42,093 nucleotides of DNA from Blastocatellia bacterium AA13 (GTDB taxonomy: Bacteria > Acidobacteriota > Blastocatellia > UBA7656). The notes below the pieces were generated by a model. It worked only from the letters and a program-made list of their open reading frames with translations, was not told the DNA's origin and ran no database searches. Of the stretch, positions 9,863 through 18,254 are shown piece by piece. Where the stretch lies: contig QHVH01000042.1 in the NCBI GenBank assembly GCA_003222245.1, forward strand, positions 1-42,093, given 5' to 3'. A program made the position numbers and the translations under genes. Numbering within the stretch: position 1 is the first letter of the stretch; the number at the start of each line of letters is the position of its first letter.

Positions 9863-12316
9863 ATGGAAATACTTTGGAAAGATCTTCGGTATGGAATTCG
9901 AATGCTCGCGCATAAGCCGGGCTTCGCCGTAGTAGCGGTGATCACCCTTGCGCTGGGTATCGGAGCAAACACCGCGATATTCAGCGTCGTGAACGCGGTA
10001 TTGCTGCGGCCCCTGCCTTACAAGCAGCCGGGCAAGCTCGTTCGCATATACACCGAATTCCCGACGATGAATCTGAAAAAGTTCTGGATGTCGGCCCCGG
10101 AATTTCTCGACATTCAAAAGGAAGCGCAATCGTGGGAGAGCATCGGAGCATGGTCGACCGGCGGACGCAACATCGCTGCGGCCGAAGCGCCGGTCAGGGT
10201 GAGCGCTGCGTTTATCACCAGAAGCTTGATTGATACCTTAGGCGTCCAGCCTGCGCGGGGCCGAAACTTCAGCCCCGAAGAAGACAAAAAAGGCGGACCG
10301 GCGGCCGCTTTGATCTCCGACGGCCTGTGGCATCGGGCGTTTGGGGGCGCTGACGACATAATAAACAAAGAGATTCAGGTGAACTCACAAGCGGTCACCG
10401 TGATCGGAGTGATGCCGCCCTCATTTGTCTTTCCTCCCGGCAGCAATGATCCCGCTGAAATATGGCTTTCGCTTCAGTTCGATCCCGCCAATCCGGGAAA
10501 TCGAGGAGGACATTTCTTGTATGTCATCGGCCGCCTGAAGCCGGAGGTCGCCATCTCTCAAGCGCGAGCGGAGATGGAATCGCTAATTGCGGGATGGAGA
10601 AGCGAGAACCGCGCGCAGCACCTGCCGAACCCTGAGTTCCACCCGATTCTTATGGCTCCGCTTCACGAGGATGTCGTCGGAGCCGCGCGTCCGGCGGTGC
10701 TGATGCTGCTTGGCGCTGTCGGATTCGTGCTTCTCATTGCATGCGTTAACGTGGCCAACCTCCTCCTCGCCCGCGCCGAAGCCAGACGGCGGGAATTTTC
10801 TATTCGACTTGCATTGGGCGCCGCCCGAAACAGGCTCCTGAGACAGTTTCTAGCGGAGGGCATGATACTGGTCGCGCTTGGCGCGTTAGCAGGGATCGGC
10901 TTCGCCAAAGCGGGCCTGGCCATCGTGTTGACCGCGGCTCCTGACAGCATACCGCGCACAACTGACATTGGGATCGATCCCAACGTGCTCTTCTTCACGC
11001 TTGGCGTTTCGATCTTATCGATAATCATCTTTGCCCTGGCGCCGCTTGCTCAAATGCGCGATCGAGGTCTCGCCGACACACTTAGAGGTTCGGGCCAGCG
11101 AACCTCGGGAGCGGCGGGCAGCCATCGGCTGCGGACAACGCTGGTTGTTGCTGAGATCGCGCTCGCGGTTGTTCCGGTCATCGGATCCGGCCTGATGATC
11201 CGCGCGTTCTGGAAGCTCAGACAGGTAAACCTCGGCTTCGAGCCGCACGGAGTTACGGCGTTCAGCCTACAGTTACCCGGCACTCAATATAAGAATCCGG
11301 ATCGCTTGCACTTCGCGGACACGCTTCGTGAGAAGCTCAGCTCGCTGCCCGGCGTGAAATCGGCGGCTCTTGCGGGGGAACTCCCCCCGCTTCGGCCGAT
11401 CGACGCCAATGACACCGATATTGAGGATTATCAATCGACGCCGGATACGCCCGTTGAGAATGTCGACTATTGGAACCTCGTCGACGAGAACTATTTCGAA
11501 ACGATGGGGATTCGCACTCTTGAGGGCCGGCTTTTTGACAGGGCCGATCGAAATGAGAACGCCCAGAAGGTAGTTGTCATCAACACCGCGATGGCGCGCC
11601 GTTTTTGGCAGGGAAGTCCGATCGGAAGACGCGTGAATCCCGGCTTCGCAAACCCGCCCGTGTGGTTCACGGTAGTGGGAATCGTGGAAGATACAAAGAA
11701 CCTCGGAGTCGAGAAGCCCGCGGGCACTGAAATGTATTTCCTCACTCCGCAAACAGCGGCCTTCGGCGTAAGCACCAGCATGAACTTTGTCGTAAAGACG
11801 GAAGGGATCTCGGCTTCGGCAGCCGCTTCAAACATTCGTTCCGCTGTTGCGTCCATCGATCCCAATGTGCCGGTCTTCCAATTGAGGACGATGGGCGACA
11901 TCGTAGCGGATTCGCTGGTAAGGCCGCGGTTCCTTTCATTGCTGCTTGGCGCGTTTTCCGTGATCGCGCTGGCGCTTGCGGCTGTTGGAATTTATGGAGT
12001 CATGGCTTATTCGGTGGCCCAGCGAACTCAGGAGATCGGGCTGAGAGTGGCTCTGGGAGCCACTACAGGCGGAGTGCTGTCGATGATTATGAGGCAGGGT
12101 CTTCGATTGACTGCGGTCGGACTCGGTGTCGGCATGTTAAGCGCGTTCACGTTAACCCGTGTTATGGCGACTCTGTTGTTCGAGGTCAGCGCGACCGATC
12201 CAGCGACTTTTGTCGGAGTAGCCGCGCTCCTGGCGGCTGTTGGCTTGGCAGCGTGCTTCATTCCGGCACGCAGGGCGGCTAAGGTCGATCCAATGGTCGC
12301 CCTCAGGTATGAATAG
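9863..12316 (+). CDS. ADOP-family MacB/FtsX-like permease
   Basis: An intact 817-residue member and the last of the array, starting at ATG 9863 ([20 protein letters not shown]). The domain order is the same as in its neighbours, but the first FtsX cytoplasmic loop reads [17 protein letters not shown] and the sequence between the first FtsX block and the second core is the most divergent of the set ([18 protein letters not shown] in place of the usual RPDLTDSLKEG). The second FtsX loop is [16 protein letters not shown] and the protein ends [11 protein letters not shown]. No ATP-binding subunit is found upstream or downstream. The 200 bp after it, before the sugar aminotransferase gene, holds the same spacer phrases as the rest of the array. 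Confidence 0.93.
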   Translation: MEILWKDLRYGIRMLAHKPGFAVVAVITLALGIGANTAIFSVVNAVLLRPLPYKQPGKLVRIYTEFPTMNLKKFWMSAPEFLDIQKEAQSWESIGAWSTGGRNIAAAEAPVRVSAAFITRSLIDTLGVQPARGRNFSPEEDKKGGPAAALISDGLWHRAFGGADDIINKEIQVNSQAVTVIGVMPPSFVFPPGSNDPAEIWLSLQFDPANPGNRGGHFLYVIGRLKPEVAISQARAEMESLIAGWRSENRAQHLPNPEFHPILMAPLHEDVVGAARPAVLMLLGAVGFVLLIACVNVANLLLARAEARRREFSIRLALGAARNRLLRQFLAEGMILVALGALAGIGFAKAGLAIVLTAAPDSIPRTTDIGIDPNVLFFTLGVSILSIIIFALAPLAQMRDRGLADTLRGSGQRTSGAAGSHRLRTTLVVAEIALAVVPVIGSGLMIRAFWKLRQVNLGFEPHGVTAFSLQLPGTQYKNPDRLHFADTLREKLSSLPGVKSAALAGELPPLRPIDANDTDIEDYQSTPDTPVENVDYWNLVDENYFETMGIRTLEGRLFDRADRNENAQKVVVINTAMARRFWQGSPIGRRVNPGFANPPVWFTVVGIVEDTKNLGVEKPAGTEMYFLTPQTAAFGVSTSMNFVVKTEGISASAAASNIRSAVASIDPNVPVFQLRTMGDIVADSLVRPRFLSLLLGAFSVIALALAAVGIYGVMAYSVAQRTQEIGLRVALGATTGGVLSMIMRQGLRLTAVGLGVGMLSAFTLTRVMATLLFEVSATDPATFVGVAALLAAVGLAACFIPARRAAKVDPMVALRYE

Positions 12317-12322
12317 GTGCAA

Positions 12323-12380
12323 GTGTCAGGCGCCGGAAGTGACCAGTGACGGGGAATAGGGGATAGGGGATCGGGAATAG
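12323..12380. repeat. Recurring spacer phrases at the end of the permease array
   Basis: GTGTCAGGCGCCGG at 12323-12336 repeats the arm found at 4774-4787, and GGGGAATAGGGGATAGGGGA with GGGAATAGG (12352-12380) repeats the phrase seen after the stops at 2117 and 7284. The short words occur in different order and number in each spacer. Function unknown. Confidence 0.5.
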
Positions 12381-12516
12381 GTTGTAAACATCAGACGGCT
12401 AGCTATCCGTTGAGCGAGGGGACAAGCAGTTCGAAAAGAGGCGCCAGTTATCAATTGCATCCGTGCTCTGGTATTGATCTAATTCAAATCGCGGCGCCCT
12501 AAACTAACTAGCCGAC

Positions 12517-13674
12517 ATGCGAGACAAGATACCATTCAACCGACCTGCGATAACGGGCAGGGAAATTGACTATATTAGCGATGCGATTAGCTCGGGCCGT
12601 ATCTCAGCGGGCGGGGCTTATACGAACAAGTGTGCGAGCCTCCTCGAAGAACGCTTTGCCATCAATAGAGTCCTGTTAACGCCTTCGGCTACCGCGGCCC
12701 TGGAGATGGCGGCTATGTTGTGCGCTCTGGAGCCGGGAGACGAAGTGATTATGCCGTCGTTTACCTTCGTCTCGACCGCGAACGCGGTTCTCAGGATGGG
12801 CGCGCGTCCCGTCTTCATCGATATTCGGAGCGATACTTTGAACATTGACGAGGCCCTCATCGAAACGGCAATCACCGAGCGAACGAGGGCGATCTTTCCG
12901 GTACATTATGCCGCGGTTGCTTGCGAGATGAACTCCATAATGGAAATCTCGAAGCGGCATGGGTTGCTGGTCGTCGAAGACGCGGCGCAATCGGTAAACG
13001 CCTTCTATCACGGAAAGGCGTTAGGCGCGATAGGACACCTCGCCGCATACAGCTTTCACGATACTAAGAACTATGTTTGCGGCGAAGGAGGCGCCCTTTG
13101 CATAAACGCGCCGGAGATGATCGAGCGCGCCGAGATCATCAGGGAAAAGGGAACGAATCGCAGCCGATTTCTGCGCGGCGAGATCGACAAATATACGTGG
13201 GTTGATGTCGGATCGTCGTTCATCCCGAGCGAAATTTCATGCGCCTTCTTGTTAGCGCAACTCGAGGCTCTCGATGCGTTGACCGAAAAACGCCGGGCGA
13301 TTTTTGAATTCTACCGCGAACATTTCGCGGAGATGGAAGAAGATGGATTGCTCAGCCTTCCCGTCATTCCGCCTGGCTGCGCGCCCAATTACCATATGTT
13401 TTATATCCTCCTTCACGATGCGGCTACGCGGGACGGGTTGATGGTTCATTTGAGACAACAGGGAATCCAGTCCGTCTTTCACTATGTTCCGCTGCATACC
13501 TCTCCGATGGGCGAGCGGCTTGGATATAAGCGACACGATCTTTCGTTTACCGAAGACCTGAGCGATCGGCTGCTGAGACTCCCCTTCTATTCGGATATAG
13601 AGGAAAGCGATCTTATGGCGGTGGCCGGAGAAGTAAGAGCGTTTCTTTGGCGAGGGCGAGTCGGTAAACGCTGA
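12517..13674 (+). CDS. wecE: dTDP-4-amino-4,6-dideoxygalactose transaminase (WecE/RffA type)
   Basis: A 385-residue DegT/DnrJ/EryC1-fold, PLP-dependent enzyme. In the known family it transfers an amino group from glutamate to a dTDP-4-keto-6-deoxy sugar, giving dTDP-Fuc4N. The match to E. coli WecE, as I remember it, runs end to end: IPFNRPAITGREIDY at the start, LLTPSATAALEMAA, GDEVIMPSFTFVSTANA, PVHYAAVACEM, VVEDAAQ (Asp155) and SFHDTKN with the Schiff-base lysine at 184, then EKGTNRSRF and DKYTWVDVGSS. The ATG at 12517 has no clear ribosome site but matches the expected N-terminus. It leads an operon with a lipid-carrier glycosyltransferase (32-bp gap) and a methyltransferase. This suggests the amino sugar is used in a surface glycan or lipid modification; the exact sugar made here is inferred. 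Confidence 0.9.
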   Translation: MRDKIPFNRPAITGREIDYISDAISSGRISAGGAYTNKCASLLEERFAINRVLLTPSATAALEMAAMLCALEPGDEVIMPSFTFVSTANAVLRMGARPVFIDIRSDTLNIDEALIETAITERTRAIFPVHYAAVACEMNSIMEISKRHGLLVVEDAAQSVNAFYHGKALGAIGHLAAYSFHDTKNYVCGEGGALCINAPEMIERAEIIREKGTNRSRFLRGEIDKYTWVDVGSSFIPSEISCAFLLAQLEALDALTEKRRAIFEFYREHFAEMEEDGLLSLPVIPPGCAPNYHMFYILLHDAATRDGLMVHLRQQGIQSVFHYVPLHTSPMGERLGYKRHDLSFTEDLSDRLLRLPFYSDIEESDLMAVAGEVRAFLWRGRVGKR

Positions 13675-13706
13675 CTCAGAGAGCGATTTCGCGAGATAGC
13701 GGGCGT

Positions 13707-14726
13707 ATGAATAACAGCGGCTTTATCGGCTCCTCATCCGAACAGATCGAACTGTCCATTGTGGCGCCGGTCTATCGAAGCGAAGATTGTCTGCACGAGC
13801 TCGTCGACGCAACTGAACGATCCCTCTCGGCTGCGCGCGTGAATTTCGAGATCATTCTTGTTAACGACGGCTCTCCGGATAATTCCTGGGCGGTGATTGA
13901 AGGCCTTTGCTCAAGAAATTCAGCCATTGTCGGAATCGACCTGAGGAAAAATTTCGGCCAGGATAATGCAATTCTCACGGGGTTGCGGCTCGCGCGAGGC
14001 TCTTACGTCGCAATAATGGACGACGATCTCCAGCACGATCCGGCCGAGCTTCCCGCGATGCTGGAGCGAATCAGGGAAGGGTACGATGTTGTGTATGCCG
14101 ATTTCAGGGTTAAGCGGCAGCGGCTCTGGAAAAACATCGGGAGCTGGTTAAACGGCAAAGTAGCCCAATGGGTCCTCGACAAACCGAAGCACATCTACCT
14201 GTCTCCATATAAAGTGATATCGCGAGAGGCCGCCGAACTAATTTGTCGTTATGAAGGCCCCGACCCTTATATCGACGGATTATTGTTGCAGGTAACCAGT
14301 CGAGTTACTCAGGCGCCGGCCGAACATCACGACCGCTACGCGGGACAAAGCGCATACACGTTTTGGAAGTCGGTCAGAGTCGGGGCTCGATTGGCGTTCT
14401 CGTTTTCGTCAAAGCCGCTTCGGCTCGTGACCTGGTTTGGATTTATCTTCGCCGTTCTGGGGCTCATTCTTACATTCGTTGTCATTGGCTATCGCGTGTT
14501 TTTCCCTGAGGACTTTCCGCCGGTCGCCGTGGGCTGGGCGTCATTGATGGTAGCGATTCTTCTCATAGGCGGAATTCAAATGGTCTTCTTCGGCATCCTG
14601 GGAGAGTATGCGGGACGAACCTACCTTGCGGTTAACCGCAAGCCTCAGACGGCCGTTCGGAAGATCCTGAATCGCGGAGAGGTCGACCTTCCGACTGCGC
14701 ATCAAGACGAGATAGGCGCGAGATAG
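13707..14726 (+). CDS. ArnC/GtrB-like membrane GT2 glycosyltransferase
   Basis: A 339-residue protein with an N-terminal GT2 domain: APVYRSE (20-26), the nucleotide-binding NDGSPDNSW (53-61) and DDDLQHDP (105-112), which carries the metal-binding aspartates. A YAGQSAYTFWK stretch (211-221) is typical of the polyprenyl-phosphate glycosyltransferase group. Two C-terminal membrane helices (about 242-264 and 277-300) complete the ArnC/GtrB/DPM layout. Known relatives move a sugar from a nucleotide donor to undecaprenyl phosphate on the cytoplasmic face. Beside a WecE-type aminotransferase, an amino-deoxy sugar is the likely donor, but this is inference. The downstream methyltransferase begins three bases after the stop. 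Confidence 0.88.
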   Translation: MNNSGFIGSSSEQIELSIVAPVYRSEDCLHELVDATERSLSAARVNFEIILVNDGSPDNSWAVIEGLCSRNSAIVGIDLRKNFGQDNAILTGLRLARGSYVAIMDDDLQHDPAELPAMLERIREGYDVVYADFRVKRQRLWKNIGSWLNGKVAQWVLDKPKHIYLSPYKVISREAAELICRYEGPDPYIDGLLLQVTSRVTQAPAEHHDRYAGQSAYTFWKSVRVGARLAFSFSSKPLRLVTWFGFIFAVLGLILTFVVIGYRVFFPEDFPPVAVGWASLMVAILLIGGIQMVFFGILGEYAGRTYLAVNRKPQTAVRKILNRGEVDLPTAHQDEIGAR

Positions 14727-14729
14727 GCA

Positions 14730-15329
14730 TTGGGCACAAGTCTGATTTACAGGAGCGCCGCTCTTTACGATGCCGCGATGCTGGTGCTCTACGGGCGTCA
14801 TTATTTCTCTCGTTATCGCGCGATCGCGCAGCTCATTCCCGGCGGCGCATCGGTGCTGGATGTCTGCTGTGGACCGGGCAATCTGTACACTCGATACCTC
14901 TCGAAGAAAAATGTCTCGTATGTCGGCCTCGATATGAACAGGGGCTTTATTGACGGGCTCAGATCGGTTGGCGTCGATGCGAGAATCCGCGATCTGCGAA
15001 CCGAGGAACCGTTGCCCGACGCCGGATATGTAGTCATGCAGGCCAGTCTGTATCACTTCCTGCCGGACGCCGCGCCCGTAATCGATCGTTTGCTCCGGGC
15101 CGCCGACAGGCAAGTTATCATTGCCGAGCCGATCACCAATCTAACCACGAGCCGAATCGGAATTCTCGCGAAACTGGGCAGACGGCTCACGGATTCGGGC
15201 CACGGCGCGGAGGCCCTTCGCTTCACGGAAGAGACTTTGGATGCGCTCTTCGAGAATTATCACTGCTCTGTCAAAACCAGCTTTCTAATACCCGGCGGTC
15301 GAGAGAAGATATTTGTTCTGGAAAAATGA
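14730..15329 (+). CDS. Class I SAM-dependent methyltransferase
   Basis: A 199-residue methyltransferase with motif I at 42-52 (SVLDVCCGPGNLY), an acidic residue ending strand two (YVGLDMNR), and a post-motif core (YVVMQASLYHFLP) where other families show D/N-PPY or SxLxH. The start is a TTG three bases after the glycosyltransferase stop, implying translational coupling; no ATG is available near the N-terminus. The substrate is not evident. Its position after an aminosugar transaminase and a lipid-carrier glycosyltransferase suggests a sugar or lipid-linked sugar acceptor. Small for its fold and lacking any extra domain. Confidence 0.8.
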   Translation: MGTSLIYRSAALYDAAMLVLYGRHYFSRYRAIAQLIPGGASVLDVCCGPGNLYTRYLSKKNVSYVGLDMNRGFIDGLRSVGVDARIRDLRTEEPLPDAGYVVMQASLYHFLPDAAPVIDRLLRAADRQVIIAEPITNLTTSRIGILAKLGRRLTDSGHGAEALRFTEETLDALFENYHCSVKTSFLIPGGREKIFVLEK

Positions 15330-15388
15330 AAGGCGCTGCTCGTTGGAAGGCTGAGTTAGGGCTGAGTTGACAGGCGACACTGGCGGGG

Positions 15389-16384
15389 TTGTATGCTTGG
15401 TTCGTGGAAACAACCAATGAGTATCTTCCAGAAGTAATCGCATCAATACCACAGCCCAGACGAGAAGCCAACGAGCTTTCCGCCAGGCGTATCGTTCTCC
15501 ACAGCCTCTTATTCTTAGCCACGATAGCGACAACCACGCTTACCGGAGCTGCATGGCCCTTGCTAGGAGAAGCAAGTTCGATTCTGGGCGTTTACAAAAC
15601 CATTATTACCTCCGCTACAGCCGGCGACTTCGGACCCTTATTACCCGGCATCGCGTTTTCATTTACTTTGCTTATTATTCTCGCCGCGCATGAATTCGGG
15701 CACTACTTCGCCTGCAGATACTACGGAATTCGGGCGACGCTGCCGTTCGTCATACCTGCGCCGCCGATTCCTCTAACGCCGTTCGGAACATTCGGCGCGG
15801 TGATCAGAATCAAAGAGCCGATTACGACCAGGCGCGCGCTCTTTGACATTGGTATTGCGGGTCCGTTGGCCGGGTTCGCACTGGCGCTGCCCGCTTCTAT
15901 TATCGGCCTGCTTATTGCCCATGGAGTCACTCCTCCCGCTGCCGGGGCGGAAGGCACTCTCAGTTACAACGATCCTCTTCTGTTTATCATCATTCAAAAA
16001 CTGCTCGGCCTGCCGAAGTGGATAGACTGGAATCCCATCTACTGGGCCGCCTGGGCGACGTTGTTAGTCACCGCCTTGAATCTCTTTCCGGTTGGTCAAC
16101 TCGACGGAGGCCATGTCGTATACGCGATTTTCGGTCCGACGATGCACAAGTGGATCTCGCGGCTCACGTTCCTCGCGGTAGCGACGCTGGCAGTCGTTTC
16201 GTTCGTGCTTTATCGATCGCCGATCTGGTTTCTGTGGACGGTCGTACTCCTTTTCCTCTTGAGAGTCGGGCACCCGCCTACATTTACGAACGAGCCGTTG
16301 GGTAAAGGGCGAATCGCGCTTGCCGCGGCTGCGGCGATTGCTTTCATATTGGCCTTCATGCCTTTCCCAATCACAATTTCATAA
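15389..16384 (+). CDS. M50 family (site-2 protease type) membrane metallopeptidase
   Basis: A 331-residue multi-pass membrane protein with the zinc motif HEFGH at 101-105 inside a membrane helix. The third ligand region NLFPVGQLDGGH is at 231-242 (Asp239), spaced as in S2P-type proteases. The family cleaves membrane-spanning substrates within the bilayer, often to release regulators. No PDZ domain is visible between the motifs, unlike RseP; the compact form resembles the FtsH-independent 'site-2 protease family' proteins of many bacteria and plants (EGY type). The TTG at 15389 opens the longest frame, with GGCGGGG just before it; GTG 15404 is an alternative start. The natural substrate is unknown. 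Confidence 0.87.
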   Translation: MYAWFVETTNEYLPEVIASIPQPRREANELSARRIVLHSLLFLATIATTTLTGAAWPLLGEASSILGVYKTIITSATAGDFGPLLPGIAFSFTLLIILAAHEFGHYFACRYYGIRATLPFVIPAPPIPLTPFGTFGAVIRIKEPITTRRALFDIGIAGPLAGFALALPASIIGLLIAHGVTPPAAGAEGTLSYNDPLLFIIIQKLLGLPKWIDWNPIYWAAWATLLVTALNLFPVGQLDGGHVVYAIFGPTMHKWISRLTFLAVATLAVVSFVLYRSPIWFLWTVVLLFLLRVGHPPTFTNEPLGKGRIALAAAAAIAFILAFMPFPITIS

Positions 16385-16435
16385 CGGTCTTGTGTCGTCG
16401 TAGCGTATTTGAATCGCAACTCGGATCGGTCTCGG

Positions 16436-16458
16436 AGGGCCTGTCGATGGCAGGCCCT
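16436..16458. terminator. Hairpin between convergent genes
   Basis: AGGGCCTG (16436-16443) and CAGGCCCT (16451-16458) form a perfect 8-bp stem with a 7-base loop, midway in the 106-bp gap where the M50 gene and the M28 gene converge. There is no T-run on either side, so it may be a weak or factor-assisted bidirectional terminator. Confidence 0.4.
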
Positions 16459-16490
16459 GTTGAAGTCCCGCTACGGATACGCTCGGTCTA

Positions 16491-18086
16491 TTATTGAGGC
16501 GCGGGCGCCGGCTTCTTGTCGACTACCAGGCGATGATCGAGGTTTGCGACGCGCCACCCTGTAGCGAAGATCATTCGATCTATGCGCTCCATCTTCTCGA
16601 AGTCGATTTTATCAACGTCGTCGGTGGTCCGGTGGTAGTCTCGGTGAACCCCGGTGAAGTAGAAGATTATGGGTATGCCGTGCTTGGCATAGTTGTAATG
16701 ATCCGAACGGTAGTAGAAGTGCTGAGGATGGTTCTCGTCGTTGTAAGTCAGGTCGAATCTCATCCGTGATGTGTCGGCATTAGTTTGTTCGCTCAGTTTG
16801 TTCAGCTCGGTCGAGAGCTTGTCGGCGCCTATAATGTAAAGGGAGTCCTTATCGGTCAGCTCCTTATCGCGAACATCCAGATTGTCAACCGTCCGGCTCC
16901 GGCCGACCATATCAATGTTGAAGTCGGCTACGAGCTTCTCGAGCGGGACTACAGGTTCATAGTCGGTGTTGTATTCCGACCCGAGCAGGCCCATCTCCTC
17001 GCCGGTGTGAAAGACGACGAGAATGGATCGCTTCGGCCGTGGGCCGACAGCAAGAGCATGAGCAATCTCGAGCACCGATACGGTTCCCGAACCGTCGTCA
17101 TCCGCCCCGTTGTAGACCTCGCCTTTGGGGGTGGTCTCGAGATGATCATAATGAGCGCTGAATACGACGTATTCATTCTTTAGCTTTGGATCAGCGCCTT
17201 CCAATATTCCCGCGACGTTCTGAGCCTGGGGATTGGGCTTGGCCTCGACTTTCATTTTGATGTCGGCTCTGGCGGCCAGTTTCAGGGGCTCGGGCGGCTT
17301 AGCGGAAGGATTCGTAAGATAGCCGGCCTCTTTACCCAGCAACGCCGCAAGCGATTTGATCAAAGGGGGTCCAGCTAGCAGCGCCGGCACGCTCTTGCCG
17401 TGAACGGACCTCCGATCCAGGCCTGTCTGCTCCCGGCTTTCATAGAACTTGATCTGCGACCAGGCGCTTAGGAACGCCGAACTCGGCGTGAGTATAACCG
17501 CCGCCGCGCCGTGTTTGATTGCGGCTCCTTCGCCCTTCTCTGCTGTTTCATATTTGGCCTGCGCCCTCTCGTCCGGCGCGGCAAGGACTACGATCTTGTT
17601 GGTCACATCGAGTCCCGCGTAATCATCGCGGCCGGTCCTGGGCGAGGAGATTCCCTGACCCACGAATATAAGTTCTCCGGTAAGAGCAGCATCGCGAGGA
17701 GCGGATGATATGAAATCGTCGGCATATTTGAAGGACTGTTTCGTCTCACCCGATGCTATCGTGAGCCCGGTCGACCCGGAATCTATCTTCTGTGTCACGA
17801 TGGGAACCTTTTGGAAGAAGGAACCGTCGCGAGCCGCGCCGTGAAAACCATAGAATTCGAGTTGAGAGGCGATGTAACGCGCCGCGATGCGATTCCCGCT
17901 GCTCAGCGTATAGCGCCCTCCGAGCTCATCGCTCGCCAGAAAACTCAAATGCCGCTTCAGGTCGCGGGCTGTAATTGCGGCGGTTGCTTCAGGCGCCGGC
18001 AGCGGCAAGTTGCTCGCGCCGACCGGCAGCGCTATGGATGCTATTGCGGCGATTGCTACCGCCCTTCTAAGCAGGAATTGTTTCAT
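16491..18086 (-). CDS. Exported M28 family zinc metallopeptidase with PA domain
   Basis: A 531-residue protein with a signal peptide (MKQFLLRRAVAIAAIASIAL, cleavage near 24-25). A protease-associated insert covers about 135-245 and the M28 catalytic domain about 290-510. Zinc and catalytic residues are all visible: H312 in SAHYDH, D329/D330 in NGADDDGSG, E363-E364 in HTGEEMG, D392 in DMVGR, and H485 in YHRTTDD. M28 enzymes remove N-terminal residues from peptides; here the reaction is probably periplasmic or extracellular. The ATG at 18086 has AAGGA about 12 bases upstream. A 168-bp gap separates it from the M16 peptidase upstream on the same strand, and both are exported peptidases that could share peptide catabolism. 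Confidence 0.9.
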   Translation of the reverse strand: MKQFLLRRAVAIAAIASIALPVGASNLPLPAPEATAAITARDLKRHLSFLASDELGGRYTLSSGNRIAARYIASQLEFYGFHGAARDGSFFQKVPIVTQKIDSGSTGLTIASGETKQSFKYADDFISSAPRDAALTGELIFVGQGISSPRTGRDDYAGLDVTNKIVVLAAPDERAQAKYETAEKGEGAAIKHGAAAVILTPSSAFLSAWSQIKFYESREQTGLDRRSVHGKSVPALLAGPPLIKSLAALLGKEAGYLTNPSAKPPEPLKLAARADIKMKVEAKPNPQAQNVAGILEGADPKLKNEYVVFSAHYDHLETTPKGEVYNGADDDGSGTVSVLEIAHALAVGPRPKRSILVVFHTGEEMGLLGSEYNTDYEPVVPLEKLVADFNIDMVGRSRTVDNLDVRDKELTDKDSLYIIGADKLSTELNKLSEQTNADTSRMRFDLTYNDENHPQHFYYRSDHYNYAKHGIPIIFYFTGVHRDYHRTTDDVDKIDFEKMERIDRMIFATGWRVANLDHRLVVDKKPAPAPQ

Positions 18087-18254
18087 TCGAATGTCGTCCT
18101 TCGGGAGATCAATGTGGGAGTGTCGGGAGTCGCGGACCTCCGAGTGGTCCAGTTACACAGCCGTCCGCCGGATTCGCCAGGAATTATCGAGCGCCGCCGG
18201 TTCCGATGCAAGCCGAGGAAGAAAGGTCGGGCCAAACGGACAGGATGAAACGCA

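Noticed and set aside
12317-12516. Small gene in the gap before the aminotransferase
   Set aside because: No frame with a ribosome site and plausible composition; the stretch is mostly the recurring spacer phrases.
16385-16490. tRNA-like hairpin between the M50 and M28 genes
   Set aside because: Only one 8-bp stem is present; no cloverleaf or T-loop sequence could be found here or elsewhere in the window.
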